Assembly (NCBI RefSeq): GCF_000153825.1
Contig: NZ_DS022299.1
Span: 832,869-896,868 of the forward strand
DNA from: Synechococcus sp. RS9916
Lineage (GTDB): Bacteria; Cyanobacteriota; Cyanobacteriia; PCC-6307; Cyanobiaceae
Direction of reading: 5' to 3'
Length of the DNA stretch: 64,000 bases
In this document: positions 47,426 to 55,032 of the stretch, one piece after another
How the letters are laid out: each line of letters opens with the position of its first letter
Position numbering within the stretch: position 1 is the first letter of the stretch
Program-made: the position numbers and the translations under genes
Notes under the pieces: generated by a model
Told to the model about the DNA's origin: nothing
Seen by the model: only the letters and a program-made list of their open reading frames with translations
Database searches by the model: none

Positions 47426-48421
47426 ATGGCGACAGCCCCGGACTGTGACCTGAGCCCATCTCACGCCAGCTCCACCAGTCAACGCAAGCAAGGATTTCCT
47501 GCGCTGTTCCGAAGTCAGCTGCAGACCTTGCAGGTCAACCTTGGCTACCGCTGCAATCAGAGCTGCAGCCATTGCCACGTGGATGCAGGGCCATGGCGCA
47601 CCGAAATGATGGCAGCGGATCAGGTGGCTCTGATTCCCCAAGTTCTCCAGCACCTGAAGCTCAAGGTGCTGGACTTGACTGGTGGAGCTCCGGAACTGCA
47701 TCCACAATTCCGTGACTTGGTCGCCGCGGCTCGCACCATGGGCGTCGAGGTCATTGATCGCTGCAACCTCACGATCCTGAACGAACCCGAACAGGAGGAC
47801 TTAGCTGACTTTCTTGCCCAGCAGAAGGTGCGGGTGGTGGCCTCGCTTCCTTGCACCGAAGAAGCTCGCGTTGACCGCCAACGGGGACGTGGCGTTTTTG
47901 AACGCAGCATCGAAGGACTCAAGCAGCTCAATGCTCTTGGCTACGGGGATCCAGACGGTGATCTTTGTCTGGATCTGGTTTACAACCCCGCTGGTGCCAA
48001 CCTTCCGCCAGCCCAAGCCCAACTTGAGCAGCACTACCGCCACGCACTTCTCAACGATCACGGCCTTCGCTTCAACCATCTGCTCACGATCACCAACATG
48101 GCGATCGAGCGCTTTGCCAAGGATCTAGAGCGCCAGGGGCAATTGGAGAGCTACCAACAACTGCTGCGGGACGCCTTTCGCAACGAGAACGTGTCGGCGG
48201 TGATGTGCAGGTCATTGATCAGTGTCAACTGGCTTGGTCAGCTGTTCGATTGCGACTTCAACCAGCAGTTGGGACTGGGCTGCCCAGGCAGCGTGAAAAC
48301 CCTTCAAGATTTGCTTCAGGCCACGCCTGACGGACTGGCGGGGCAAACCATTGCGATCGGTGAGCACTGCTTTGGTTGCACCGCAGGAAACGGTTCGAGC
48401 TGCAGTGGAGCCCTCAACTAG
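47426..48421 (+). CDS. arsS: ArsS-type radical SAM protein (arsenosugar biosynthesis)
   Basis: A 331-residue radical SAM enzyme. The [4Fe-4S] binding cysteines are in NLGYRCNQSCSHCHVDAGP (CxxxCxxC), followed by LDLTGGAPELHPQFRDLV. A C-terminal region has CRSLISVNWLGQLFDCDFNQ and GEHCFGCTAGNGSSCSGAL, the Cys-rich end typical of ArsS/DUF3641 proteins. ArsS is thought to add the 5'-deoxyadenosyl group in arsenosugar formation, with ArsM as a partner; no arsM is here. The ATG at 47426 gives a normal length; upstream frame overlaps the divergent gene. Confidence 0.88.
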   Translation: MATAPDCDLSPSHASSTSQRKQGFPALFRSQLQTLQVNLGYRCNQSCSHCHVDAGPWRTEMMAADQVALIPQVLQHLKLKVLDLTGGAPELHPQFRDLVAAARTMGVEVIDRCNLTILNEPEQEDLADFLAQQKVRVVASLPCTEEARVDRQRGRGVFERSIEGLKQLNALGYGDPDGDLCLDLVYNPAGANLPPAQAQLEQHYRHALLNDHGLRFNHLLTITNMAIERFAKDLERQGQLESYQQLLRDAFRNENVSAVMCRSLISVNWLGQLFDCDFNQQLGLGCPGSVKTLQDLLQATPDGLAGQTIAIGEHCFGCTAGNGSSCSGALN

Positions 48422-48448
48422 GGTCAGGCGGATGCGCAGCCAGGTTGG

Positions 48449-48916
48449 ATGAGCACTCCCACAGAGTCAGGACCCGCCCACTGCGGCAGCAAACCCAAGC
48501 GCTTCGCTGTTGGCATTGCACCTCTCGGCACGATCTCGATCGGCATCGTGCCAATGGGAGTTATCTGCATTGGTGTCGTGCCCATGGGGGTGGTGTCCAT
48601 CGGCGTCGTGGCGATGGGCTTGATCAACTTTTGCGTCGTGGGCATGGGGGTTTTAGCCGTCGGGGTCAACACCATGGGGGTATGGACCGCTGGGCCCGTC
48701 AGCATGGGATTGGTGCAGCTCGGTGGCCGCTCGTCATCAGGTGGTCATGACCACCACGGTCACCATGGATCACCTGGAGAGCAGGCACGTGAAGAACTCA
48801 TGGCCTACCCAACAAGAGAAGAGGCTGAGGAAGCAGCCAAACGCGTTGGGTGCGAGGGCGTTCATGCCATGGGCAAGCTCTGGATGCCTTGCGAGCATCA
48901 CCCCGAAACGCATTGA
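48449..48916 (+). CDS. Repeat protein with C-terminal DUF3721 domain
   Basis: A 155-residue protein. Residues ~21-90 consist of short Gly/Met/Val repeats such as SIGIVPMGVICIGVVPMGVV and INFCVVGMGVLAVGVNTMGV, roughly ten (M/L)Gvxx(I/V)G units. These could make a beta-solenoid or membrane-inserted stack. After a Gly/His-rich linker (GGHDHHGHHG), a DUF3721 domain follows: AYPTREEAEEAAKRVGCEGV with HAMGKLWMPCEHH. DUF3721 occurs in picocyanobacteria and carries metal-type Cys/His; function unknown. It is downstream of arsS and faces the Fur-family gene. Confidence 0.8.
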   Translation: MSTPTESGPAHCGSKPKRFAVGIAPLGTISIGIVPMGVICIGVVPMGVVSIGVVAMGLINFCVVGMGVLAVGVNTMGVWTAGPVSMGLVQLGGRSSSGGHDHHGHHGSPGEQAREELMAYPTREEAEEAAKRVGCEGVHAMGKLWMPCEHHPETH

Positions 48917-48926
48917 AGCTGAAGAA

Positions 48927-49379
48927 TCAACGACAGGCAGGGCAAATCCCACGCACGTTGAGCGTTGACTCGATCAGCTGGAAACCGTACTGATTGGCAG
49001 CCGTCTCGCCGGCATGGATCACCGGCGCACTCTCAAATTCCTCGGTACGACCGCAGCGAATGCAGACCAGGTGATGGTGATCGCGGTGGTCACCGGAGAG
49101 AAGCTCAAAACGCCGGCCGGCCTCGCTCAACTCCAGCTCTTGGAGAAACCCCATCTCCACCAGCAGGCGCAGGGTGCGGTAGATGGTGGCGAGGGAAACC
49201 TTCGACTCCTCATCGAGAAGCTGCTGATGCACGTCTTCAGCACTGAGATGGCGCCCTGCACCCATCCGCTCGAACAGTTCCAGGATGCGCAGCCGCTGTG
49301 GAGTCAGCCGACGACCGTCCTGATGAAGGCCGCGTTGCAAAGGTTCTTGTGCCGGTGTCGAAGACGCCCCAGTTGCCAT
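48927..49379 (-). CDS. Fur-family transcriptional regulator
   Basis: A 150-residue regulator starting MATGASSTPA. The winged-helix N-terminus is RLTPQRLRILELFERMGAGR and EESKVSLATIYRTLRLLVEM. Metal sites are the GDHRDHHHLVCIRCGRTEEF block and the last CPAC, giving two CxxC structural zinc pairs. The same block could host Fe, Zn or peroxide-sensing metals, so Fur, Zur or PerR identity is open. A palindromic operator lies just upstream, consistent with self-control. ATG 49379 is preferred to ATG 49403, which lies in the operator. Confidence 0.88.
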   Translation of the reverse strand: MATGASSTPAQEPLQRGLHQDGRRLTPQRLRILELFERMGAGRHLSAEDVHQQLLDEESKVSLATIYRTLRLLVEMGFLQELELSEAGRRFELLSGDHRDHHHLVCIRCGRTEEFESAPVIHAGETAANQYGFQLIESTLNVRGICPACR

Positions 49380-49398
49380 CGACAGCAAATTCGACCTT

Positions 49399-49420
49399 CT
49401 CAATAGTAATCACTAATGAG
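49399..49420. promoter_or_regulatory. Palindromic operator upstream of the Fur-family gene
   Basis: CTCAATAGTAATCACTAATG AG (49399-49420, read without the gap) is a 22-bp imperfect inverted repeat: left half CTCAATAGTAA against the complement of the right half, CTCATTAGTGA, 9 of 11 matching. It begins 20 bp upstream of the start. Size and A+T-rich centre fit a Fur/Zur-type box. Confidence 0.6.
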
Positions 49421-49506
49421 AGCCGATGCCCGAATTCGACACTCCTTCACCCTTGACCGAACCACGGGAGGACACCCTATGGTGCTGTGTCTTTTTTGAT
49501 TAGCCC

Positions 49507-49755
49507 TTGCTGAAAAGTCTGAGCGGATCATGGGACGTACTGATGCGCTGCTTGGCCAGTGCGTTGTTTTTGCTAGCCCATGGACTGCTCGTACTGGAGC
49601 ATGTGGCCATGGGGACAGCCCTGCATGGCGTGGCTGAACTGTTTCTTGCGCCTTGGGCCCTGCGGCACCGCGCTTGGGACATCATCGTAATTGGCGTGAT
49701 CTTCTGCGTGTTTGACCTTTGGGGCACGGTGCGGCTCACTGCACTCTTTGGCTGA
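49507..49755 (+). CDS. Small membrane protein, 82 residues
   Basis: Starts at TTG 49507 (alternative ATG 49540 region, ~12 residues shorter). Two hydrophobic stretches are seen, LMRCLASALFLLAHGLLVL and IIVIGVIFCVFDLWGTVRL, with a short His-containing loop HGVAELFLAPWALRHRA. Probably two transmembrane helices. Family not recognised. It is divergent from the Fur-family gene and overlooked by the operator, so it may belong to the same metal regulon. Confidence 0.62.
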   Translation: MLKSLSGSWDVLMRCLASALFLLAHGLLVLEHVAMGTALHGVAELFLAPWALRHRAWDIIVIGVIFCVFDLWGTVRLTALFG

Positions 49756-49765
49756 TCAGGACACA

Positions 49766-50149
49766 TCACTCCGAAACAGACAGGGTCTCCACCCACCAGC
49801 GCTTCACCACGCCTCCCAACTGATTGGAGTTCTGCGATCGATCGATCGATGGGGTCGTCACCACCGACAGCTGACGACCATTGCGGTGGTAATCGAAGCG
49901 GCAATAACCCTGGCCCGTGCCTGAACATGCCGAAAGGCTGGTCAGTGGGACGCCTGCACGCTGCTGATCCAAATCAAGGGGATGGTGCTGCGGGGATGGG
50001 CGCCAACCTGATCCAAGCAACACCGCATCAGCTTCCAGGATCGGCTGACCAGCACTGAGGGGAACAGCACCACGAGGTTGGGCAACGACGGCACCACCAC
50101 CGATCACACCGAGCAGTGCCAGCGAAAGCGCGAAAAATTTTGAGGCCAT
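49766..50149 (-). CDS. Secreted hypothetical protein with Cys pair
   Basis: A 127-residue protein from ATG 50149: MASKFFALSLALLGVIGGGA then VVAQPRGAVPL, a clear signal peptide. The mature part has LLGSGWRPSPQHHPLDLDQQ and SLSACSGTGQGYCRFDYHRN, with the pattern C(S)GTGQGYCRFDY suggesting a small disulfide domain, and ends GVVKRWWVETLSVSE. I believe it is a conserved picocyanobacterial family of unknown function. A longer ORF reaching 50311 is not used. Confidence 0.75.
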   Translation of the reverse strand: MASKFFALSLALLGVIGGGAVVAQPRGAVPLSAGQPILEADAVLLGSGWRPSPQHHPLDLDQQRAGVPLTSLSACSGTGQGYCRFDYHRNGRQLSVVTTPSIDRSQNSNQLGGVVKRWWVETLSVSE

Positions 50150-50220
50150 ATCAGTGCCGGCAGGTGCCAACCACTCAATAGCTATGGCCTCGACAAGGTG
50201 ACCACGGCGAGAATCAGCCC

Positions 50221-50451
50221 TTAACGGCAGAGATCCTGGTGAAGAACGCGTAACACACGTGTTGCTAAACCCCGGGAGAGCCGACGCGAGACAAGCAGGG
50301 AACAGACCCACTCGAACAGGGGTGGATTGGCAGGATCCTTCGCCAACTGGTCCCTGAGGTGCAGAAACTGCTGCGTTTCCTCACACCCCCGCAGAACATC
50401 GATCAGCTTGTCCTCCGAAACGGGGGACGGTGAGGGAGCAGCGACGGTCAT
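50221..50451 (-). CDS. Small conserved hypothetical protein
   Basis: A 76-residue protein from ATG 50451: MTVAAPSPSPVSEDKLIDVL, RGCEETQQFLHLRDQLAKD and PLFEWVCSLLVSRRLSRGLA. Mostly helical, two Cys, basic C-terminus. No signal peptide. Not recognised. It sits in a run of short minus-strand genes with similar codon use. Confidence 0.68.
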   Translation of the reverse strand: MTVAAPSPSPVSEDKLIDVLRGCEETQQFLHLRDQLAKDPANPPLFEWVCSLLVSRRLSRGLATRVLRVLHQDLCR

Positions 50452-50541
50452 GGCAGAAGACCTCTTGAGTTTCAAGCTATGCCAACAAGCACCTGAAAAA
50501 CCAGTGCCGATGACCAGAAACCATGGTCATCATCGGCCTCC

Positions 50542-50874
50542 TTAGGGCAGGTAAAGGATGTCGTCCCGGCAGCGCTGCAAGGCCTCAAGGACGACAACAA
50601 CATCCTGAGGAGTGCCCGCGTAGGCCAGTCCTTCAGGGGTGACGAGTTGACCAACAGCACTGAGGTGAATGTTGGCTCCAAACCAGGATCCACCTGAGGG
50701 GATGAATGCACGGCATTGCGGCTGACCGGAGGCCGAGATCTTGCGCTCGATCACCCAGCTGCCAACTTGGTCCAACTTGGTGAAGGTCTCCAGGCCAGCC
50801 AGGCATGGGGACGGAAACACCATGCCAGCGAACATCAGCGAAAAAAGACGGAGCATCCACGTCCCTGCAGACAC
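50542..50874 (-). CDS. Secreted hypothetical protein
   Basis: A 110-residue ORF; ATG 50856 (MLRLFSLMFAGMVFPSPCLA) gives a neat 20-residue signal peptide. The mature part has DQVGSWVIERKISASGQPQC, SGGSWFGANIHLSAVGQL and AYAGTPQDVVVVLEALQRC, with two Cys. I do not recognise the family. The arrangement GSWVIER...C...GANIHL looks like a compact beta domain. Confidence 0.7.
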   Translation of the reverse strand: MSAGTWMLRLFSLMFAGMVFPSPCLAGLETFTKLDQVGSWVIERKISASGQPQCRAFIPSGGSWFGANIHLSAVGQLVTPEGLAYAGTPQDVVVVLEALQRCRDDILYLP

Positions 50875-50969
50875 GTGCAGTCAATCTTCGGCACAGTGCC
50901 TTCCAAAGAGAATGGGTCGAAGCGCAATTCTGTGACCTAGCCCCACGGCCCTCCACAGCGATGTGGGGC

Positions 50970-51074
50970 ATGAGTCACGAGAAGAAATTATCGAAAAAAA
51001 ATCCCAGACGGGACCAACCGCCCAGGAGAAACGACTTCGATGTGGGTAAGTTAAACCTTCGCAAAGCTCCTTAA
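50970..51074 (+). CDS. Possible small basic protein, 34 residues
   Basis: ATG 50970 to TAA 51072: MSHEKKLSKKNPRRDQPPRR followed by NDFDVGKLNLRKAP. Very basic, with no hydrophobic segment. Too short to judge on its own; listed because it is the only plausible coding frame between 50.88 and 51.12 kb. Confidence 0.3.
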   Translation: MSHEKKLSKKNPRRDQPPRRNDFDVGKLNLRKAP

Positions 51075-51121
51075 CAATGAGTAAATCTGCTTAGGGCTCC
51101 AAGTCACAAAGGCAAAAGAGG

Positions 51122-51344
51122 CAGGGGAGCTCATGCGACTACAGCCCTCCGTAGGCAGGTCGAGACGCCGGAGGTATTGCCGAAGCGAGCAAAGCCTCAG
51201 CCAGCTAAGTATTTATGCTTATCTCGGGACAAATCGGCTTGCGGCTCGCGCTGGGCACATCGGGCTCCCTAGAAGCGATCCGGAAGGCTTCCGTCTTCCT
51301 TGCGTCGAGCGGGAGGTAGGCCGAGAGGCCTAGCTCCTTTTTTT
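51122..51344 (+). ncRNA. Candidate structured non-coding RNA
   Basis: No convincing ORF occupies this 223-bp stretch, yet it ends in a strong intrinsic terminator. Several hairpins can be drawn: CCTCCG ... CGGAGG (51159-51190 region) enclosing GGC/GCC, GCGAGC pairing with GCTCGC, and CGGAAG-G-CTTCCG. The 5' GGGGAGCT can pair with the 3' AGCTCC. A 66-residue frame (51133-51333) is Arg-rich, ends inside the terminator stem and looks like a shadow. I could not match it to tmRNA, RNase P RNA or SRP RNA. A 6S-like or regulatory RNA remains possible. The 5' end is a guess from the closing pair; the promoter is not identified. Confidence 0.45.
51312..51344 (+). terminator. Strong intrinsic terminator with GAGA tetraloop
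   Basis: GGAG-G-TAGGCC, loop GAGA, then GGCCTA-G-CTCC: ten base pairs with one G/G mismatch, followed by seven T residues. It is the best terminator in the window that does not follow a recognised gene. Confidence 0.85.
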
Positions 51345-51538
51345 GGAATCAACCTCAAACAGACAATCCACTTCTCTGCCCGGCCCTGACGAGAGAGTCC
51401 ACTCGGGTCCCATTTCTAGAGACACATTGATTGCTGGAGATCGCAGAGGTCGACAGACGCGAGCAAGCATCAATCCCTCAGCCTGCCTGGAGGTTTAGCA
51501 ATCAGAGTTTCTCGGGCTACCCGTCTATCCATGCTGTC

Positions 51539-51796
51539 CTAACCGCTGGAGCAGCAATGACGAGCAACGCTGGATGCCCAACTTTTAAGGGGGAACTCAT
51601 CTGAAGATTCCACCGAGACTGAAGCATTCATGCACATCGCCTGTGCAGGAGCACCATGATGAAGATCAGCCGCAATAAATTGAGCCCACATTCGCTCCTC
51701 CTCACCGTCAAATCGGGCCAGCATCGGGGTTGAGTTCAGAAGCGAAACCGTCAGCAGTGATGCGAAAGCCCCCGCTGCTGCTGCTTGCAGATTCAT
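51539..51796 (-). CDS. Possible small secreted protein
   Basis: An 85-residue ORF starting MNLQAAAAGAFASLLTVSLL, which resembles a signal peptide, then RFDGEEERMWAQFIAADLHH and a C-terminus with several Cys (MCMNASVSVESS, ARHCCSSG). Codon use is mildly biased. Not recognised. The stretch 51345-51538 before it shows no gene or repeat I can support. Confidence 0.45.
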   Translation of the reverse strand: MNLQAAAAGAFASLLTVSLLNSTPMLARFDGEEERMWAQFIAADLHHGAPAQAMCMNASVSVESSDEFPLKSWASSVARHCCSSG

Positions 51797-51924
51797 TGCG
51801 CCTTAGACACCTGCATTGATCATTGCCTGAGCACCTTGCATCTCACCACGTGACCAACAGGTGGATCGACTGAGAGTCTGCTGAGCCGGAAAGGAAGGAT
51901 TGAAACCCAGTCAGTTAAAGTCAA

Positions 51925-52128
51925 TTAGTGGACAATCTCGTGAAAGCCAGATGAGTAGGGGTAGCCAAACCCCAGCTCAATCGTTCTCACGACCTCTTCA
52001 GCTTGATAGAGACTGTGCACATGATGGCACTGATGATCAGGATCACAAACCTGATATCCACCACTGGGCAGCCTATAAATCGAGGACCCTCTTGGGGTTA
52101 AAGCAATGAGTTCGTGTTGCAAAGCCAT
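51925..52128 (-). CDS. Small hypothetical protein
   Basis: A 67-residue protein from ATG 52128: MALQHELIALTPRGSSIYRL then GGYQVCDPDHQCHHVHSLYQ and VRTIELGFGYPYSSGFHEI. Soluble, with a Cys/His-rich middle (CDPDHQCHH) that could bind a metal. The pattern looks like a genuine compact protein rather than a random frame, but no family is recognised. The space 52129-52427 upstream holds a hairpin and repeated GCATTAATACC, no gene. Confidence 0.5.
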   Translation of the reverse strand: MALQHELIALTPRGSSIYRLPSGGYQVCDPDHQCHHVHSLYQAEEVVRTIELGFGYPYSSGFHEIVH

Positions 52129-52357
52129 CGTTCTAGACAAGACCCTCTACTTCATGGCCTCGGTCAAGCCAAAGATGAGGTATCGGTCATTACGAAAACA
52201 GACATTCATTCCTCATTTCCCCAGAACTCAGGACATGAATTGAAATCCATCTATCGAGCAAGAGACAACTAGCGGAACAAAAGGCCAATGCCAGTAAGCA
52301 TTAATACCTGCTTCACGATGTCCAAAATTCAGATCTGAGCATTAATACCTTTTGAAA

Positions 52358-52383
52358 GTTTTGTGTGCCTGATGGCACAAAAC
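52358..52383. repeat. Hairpin upstream of a small membrane-peptide gene
   Basis: GTTTTGTGTGCC-TGAT-GGCACAAAAC forms about ten base pairs with a 2-nt bulge. There is no T tract on the plus strand. It lies 45 bp upstream of the 27-residue ORF and could be regulatory. Confidence 0.4.
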
Positions 52384-52427
52384 CGCTGAATCACCCTATT
52401 AAGGTTAAGCAAACACGGAGATTAGGC

Positions 52428-52511
52428 ATGAAGCTCACTCTTCCGGCAGTCCTAATAGGAGCAGCTCTGTACACCTGTTTTCACTTTTTACTAGACGGAT
52501 TATTCGGCTAA
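52428..52511 (+). CDS. Putative one-helix membrane peptide, 27 residues
   Basis: ATG 52428 to TAA 52509 encodes MKLTLPAVLIGAALYTCFHF followed by LLDGLFG. A GGAG sits about 8 nt before the ATG, a good spacing. The sequence is one hydrophobic helix. Picocyanobacteria have many such peptides; function unknown. Confidence 0.4.
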   Translation: MKLTLPAVLIGAALYTCFHFLLDGLFG

Positions 52512-52529
52512 GACGGGTTCAATCCTTGT

Positions 52530-52739
52530 CTAGTCGTGCCCAGCTCGTCTCCCTGAACGTTCTTCTTGAGTCAGATAATCTGTGATCAATGGAGATTGAT
52601 CACCACGTTCAACAGCTAAGATTTCACGCTCAATATTGTCGATGAAAAGTGTGTTGCCATTACGCTTGGCAACCTCTAGCACTCTTTTGAGGCGCTCAAG
52701 CTCTGCGGCAGCAGGGTTTGATTCGCTTTCGTTCAGCAT
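52530..52739 (-). CDS. Small helical hypothetical protein
   Basis: A 69-residue protein from ATG 52739: MLNESESNPAAAELERLKRV, LEVAKRNGNTLFIDNIEREI, ILAVERGDQSPLITDYLTQE, with a basic tail RSGRRAGHD. Strong helix signature and charged surface suggest a soluble coiled protein. The reading frame continues to 52928, but the part before ATG 52739 is not protein-like. Not recognised. The following 900 bp (52740-53639) contains no gene I can support beyond the tRNA-Pro-like repeat. Confidence 0.5.
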   Translation of the reverse strand: MLNESESNPAAAELERLKRVLEVAKRNGNTLFIDNIEREILAVERGDQSPLITDYLTQEERSGRRAGHD

Positions 52740-53061
52740 CGGGCAAGACGGAAGTGGATGGTGTTCTAGCGAATGAACCAGTTGGCAGTCAAAATGACCA
52801 CGACAAGACTTCACGCAAAATTTGGCTAACGATCGATTGACCACGACAACAGAAGATCCGAGCTCAAGTTCGACCCTGTTGACATGGGCTTCGTCGTTTA
52901 GCCGCCGCACTCCAAGCCTGTCGCTCACGCGATCTCCATAGTTCGCTCTTTCGCACAGAAGGCCTCAGACTCGCCAACCCGTTTCCTGTGCGATCAGCGC
53001 CTCAAGCTCTTGAAACAGTGTTAATCGACGCCAATTCGTCGCCGCCCATGCAGACGTAACG

Positions 53062-53163
53062 AAAAACAACCCTGAGGAGAGGCGGCATAAAACAAACCCA
53101 CGACTGACTTTTGATTGAAGCCAGGGCAAAGGGATATGAACCCCGGCATCCTGCTCCCAAGCA
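53062..53163 (-). repeat. Degraded direct copy of tRNA-Pro 3' half plus its terminator (putative distal att site)
   Basis: 53130-53163 matches 61033-61068 of the intact tRNA-Pro gene (anticodon loop through T-arm) with one substitution and two single-base deletions. Weaker similarity extends left: the terminator remnant at 53062-53086 resembles 60965-60989 (both keep CCCTG, GGAGAGGCGGC), and the spacer shares CTTTTGA. Orientation is the same as in the intact gene. The copy cannot form a tRNA. It is the expected left end of an island inserted at the tRNA-Pro 3' end. Confidence 0.72.
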
Positions 53164-53639
53164 ACATCACCACATCAGTGCAACACTGGTGTTCCTCGAG
53201 ACGAAAATGGATCTGAGCGATTGCTGGGTGTGACAGACAGACAGCCCGAGAGGAACGATCAGATGGTCAGCAGCAGCTATCAAGCAATGGCGAGCTCAAA
53301 GCCGCCAAGACCTTCAGCAAGCGGACAGAAGCAAAGCAGCAGAAATGGAGAGCGACTCCGAACGCTTGAGGAGCCTTGGCACTGGAATCGATCAATGCGA
53401 GACCACAGCATCGACTGATACCAGAGAGCAACACGCCACACCGCATCGATTGATTGTGTCCTCGGCTGCAACAAGCCCTAACTGAGCTCAGCAATCCACG
53501 GCAACAGAAACACCTAGAACTGCGTGTCGATGCCCCTGAAGATCAACAAGCGAAAAACGTTGCCAAAAATTGAGAACCATTCACAGAGCGTGCATCAATT
53601 GCAAACGCTGCTATAAATAAATATCACTTTTTACTTGGA

Positions 53640-53867
53640 ATGACTTTTTCTGACGCATATCCAAAAGCCTATATATGCCCTAAGTGCGGCAACCAAGCCT
53701 ACGAAAGCGGACAGATTCGAGTCTCTGGTGGTTTCTGGTCCAGCTTTTTCGATGTCGGCAACAAACGCTTTAACTCTGTCTCGTGCACTCAGTGCGGTTA
53801 CACGGAGTTCTATAAAAGGACTGTTTCTGGGATTCAAAAGGTATTCGACTTCCTTGGTTCAGGCTGA
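53640..53867 (+). CDS. Small Zn-ribbon protein (nucleic-acid-binding type)
   Basis: A 75-residue protein with two CxxC knuckles: YICPKCGNQAYESGQIRVSG and NSVSCTQCGYTEFYKRT. The pattern CPKCGN ... GGFWSSFFDVGNKRFNSVSC ... CGYTEFY is that of the predicted nucleic-acid-binding Zn-ribbon family (COG3478/YpzJ-like, including many bacterial stand-alone proteins). Role unknown. The upstream DNA is A+T-rich (TATAAATAAATATCAC), unlike the flanks, consistent with a foreign origin. Confidence 0.78.
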   Translation: MTFSDAYPKAYICPKCGNQAYESGQIRVSGGFWSSFFDVGNKRFNSVSCTQCGYTEFYKRTVSGIQKVFDFLGSG

Positions 53868-53923
53868 GTTTATGCGTTTGAAAATTAACCCAAATAGTCG
53901 ACAATTATTTACAAGTATCCGCC

Positions 53924-54253
53924 ATGACCGTGAACCAGCTGGTTTGTACCGGGCTAGCCATCGCTTCTGCAATTGGTGCACCAGCCTTAGCCTGGGAGCC
54001 TGGGGAACCGTTCCCGAAGGGTCAATGCGGGCCACAACCTGCAACCATTGGACCGGATGTAACCGTCTGCCAGGCCAAAGACAGTGCAGGCAATCAATAT
54101 TTAAGTGTGAGGTGGTCACACGAGACACCTCCAACATTCGCGGCTGGGCCTTGCTCAAAAGAAAGCAAGCTGCCTACAACAAGTTCGAGTCTTAGTCAAA
54201 AGGGAGCGCGTATGTGGGTCGAGTTTTACTGCAATTGGGTTGATTGGGATTGA
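53924..54253 (+). CDS. Secreted Cys-containing hypothetical protein
   Basis: A 109-residue protein with a signal peptide (MTVNQLVCTGLAIASAIGAP then ALA). The mature part is about 85 residues, with PKGQCGPQPATIGPDVTVCQ, CSKESKLPTTSSSLSQKGA and WVEFYCNWVDWD: four Cys that could form two disulfides. Not recognised. It starts 56 bp after the Zn-ribbon gene on the same strand. The 54254-54482 stretch after it contains nothing I can support. Confidence 0.62.
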   Translation: MTVNQLVCTGLAIASAIGAPALAWEPGEPFPKGQCGPQPATIGPDVTVCQAKDSAGNQYLSVRWSHETPPTFAAGPCSKESKLPTTSSSLSQKGARMWVEFYCNWVDWD

Positions 54254-54482
54254 CTGGAAAGTGAGTCCTCAATCAAGGTTGGCTCTTGATCCTTTCTAGA
54301 TACTTCCAGCTTTCTTCCTCGAAAATCTCATCTGCTTGCTTCTGAAAAAAGTCGGCCTGCATACGGATTGAACACGGGGACAAGAAAGCAACCATCAGTA
54401 GTCAGAACCCAAGCAGTTGAAAATACCAGGGACGGTAGAAGAGCAACAGTATTGCAGCGGCTTGAGGTGCACCTAACTGTAA

Positions 54483-54785
54483 TTGAATGACTGGATAATC
54501 AATAAAAAGTTCCCCAGCCAAACCTCAACCAAAGATCGAAAGAAACCACATACAATTGGCGATCGTGTCAATTCCGCCCAAGCAGACTACCGAGACTCAG
54601 TCTTCTTGGGGCGTCATGGTCCGCTGATCACTTCTTACCTTTCTTGGCAGGAGCTTGCAATCATGCACGGAGGCCATCTGTACAAGCTGGTACGTGGCTT
54701 AAAGCTGGTTACCAAACCCGTTTCGCAACATACTTGCGTTCCTTTTGTTTCTCGAATTATTACAAAGCCAGTAAAACGGAAATGA
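54483..54785 (+). CDS. Possible small basic hypothetical protein
   Basis: A 100-residue ORF in A+T-rich DNA: MNDWIINKKFPSQTSTKDRK, DSVFLGRHGPLITSYLSWQE, and LAIMHGGHLYKLVRGLKLVT. The middle looks protein-like, and GPLITSYLS resembles SPLITDYLT in the small gene at 52.5 kb. No ribosome-binding site is clear and codon use is weak. The opposite-strand ORF over 54635-54883 competes with it. From here to 55032 nothing else was found. Confidence 0.33.
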   Translation: MNDWIINKKFPSQTSTKDRKKPHTIGDRVNSAQADYRDSVFLGRHGPLITSYLSWQELAIMHGGHLYKLVRGLKLVTKPVSQHTCVPFVSRIITKPVKRK

Positions 54786-55032
54786 GCAGACAATGAAGAG
54801 GAGAAGAAATAGCCCGTAAAAGTTAAAAACAACAAACACCAAGATTGCAAAATATAAGCCCAGCAATCAATTTCATGCGACATTCATGATCATCTCCTTT
54901 GTTTCTATTCCCACAGCCATTCTCGCCTGAATCACACCGACCAACCCTCAGCATGGTTCAGCGAGCGCTGATGGTGGATTCGACTTAAAGCTCAACCTGC
55001 TTCAGGAGCTTGTCCAACCTCCATCTTCCTTG

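Noticed and set aside
51133-51333. 66-residue Arg-rich ORF in the candidate ncRNA
   Set aside because: It ends inside the terminator stem and is very basic, the signature of a shadow frame through a structured GC-rich RNA.
52298-52350. Repeated GCATTAATACC (two copies about 42 bp apart)
   Set aside because: Too short and only two units; not enough for a CRISPR or regulatory array.
53221-53418. 65-residue plus-strand ORF (Ser/Arg/Lys-rich)
   Set aside because: No ribosome-binding site, low complexity and no recognisable pattern; possibly a decayed gene.
54635-54883. Minus-strand ORF of 82 residues with a hydrophobic N-terminus
   Set aside because: It competes with a plus-strand frame, has weak codon bias and lies in A+T-rich DNA where chance hydrophobic frames are common.
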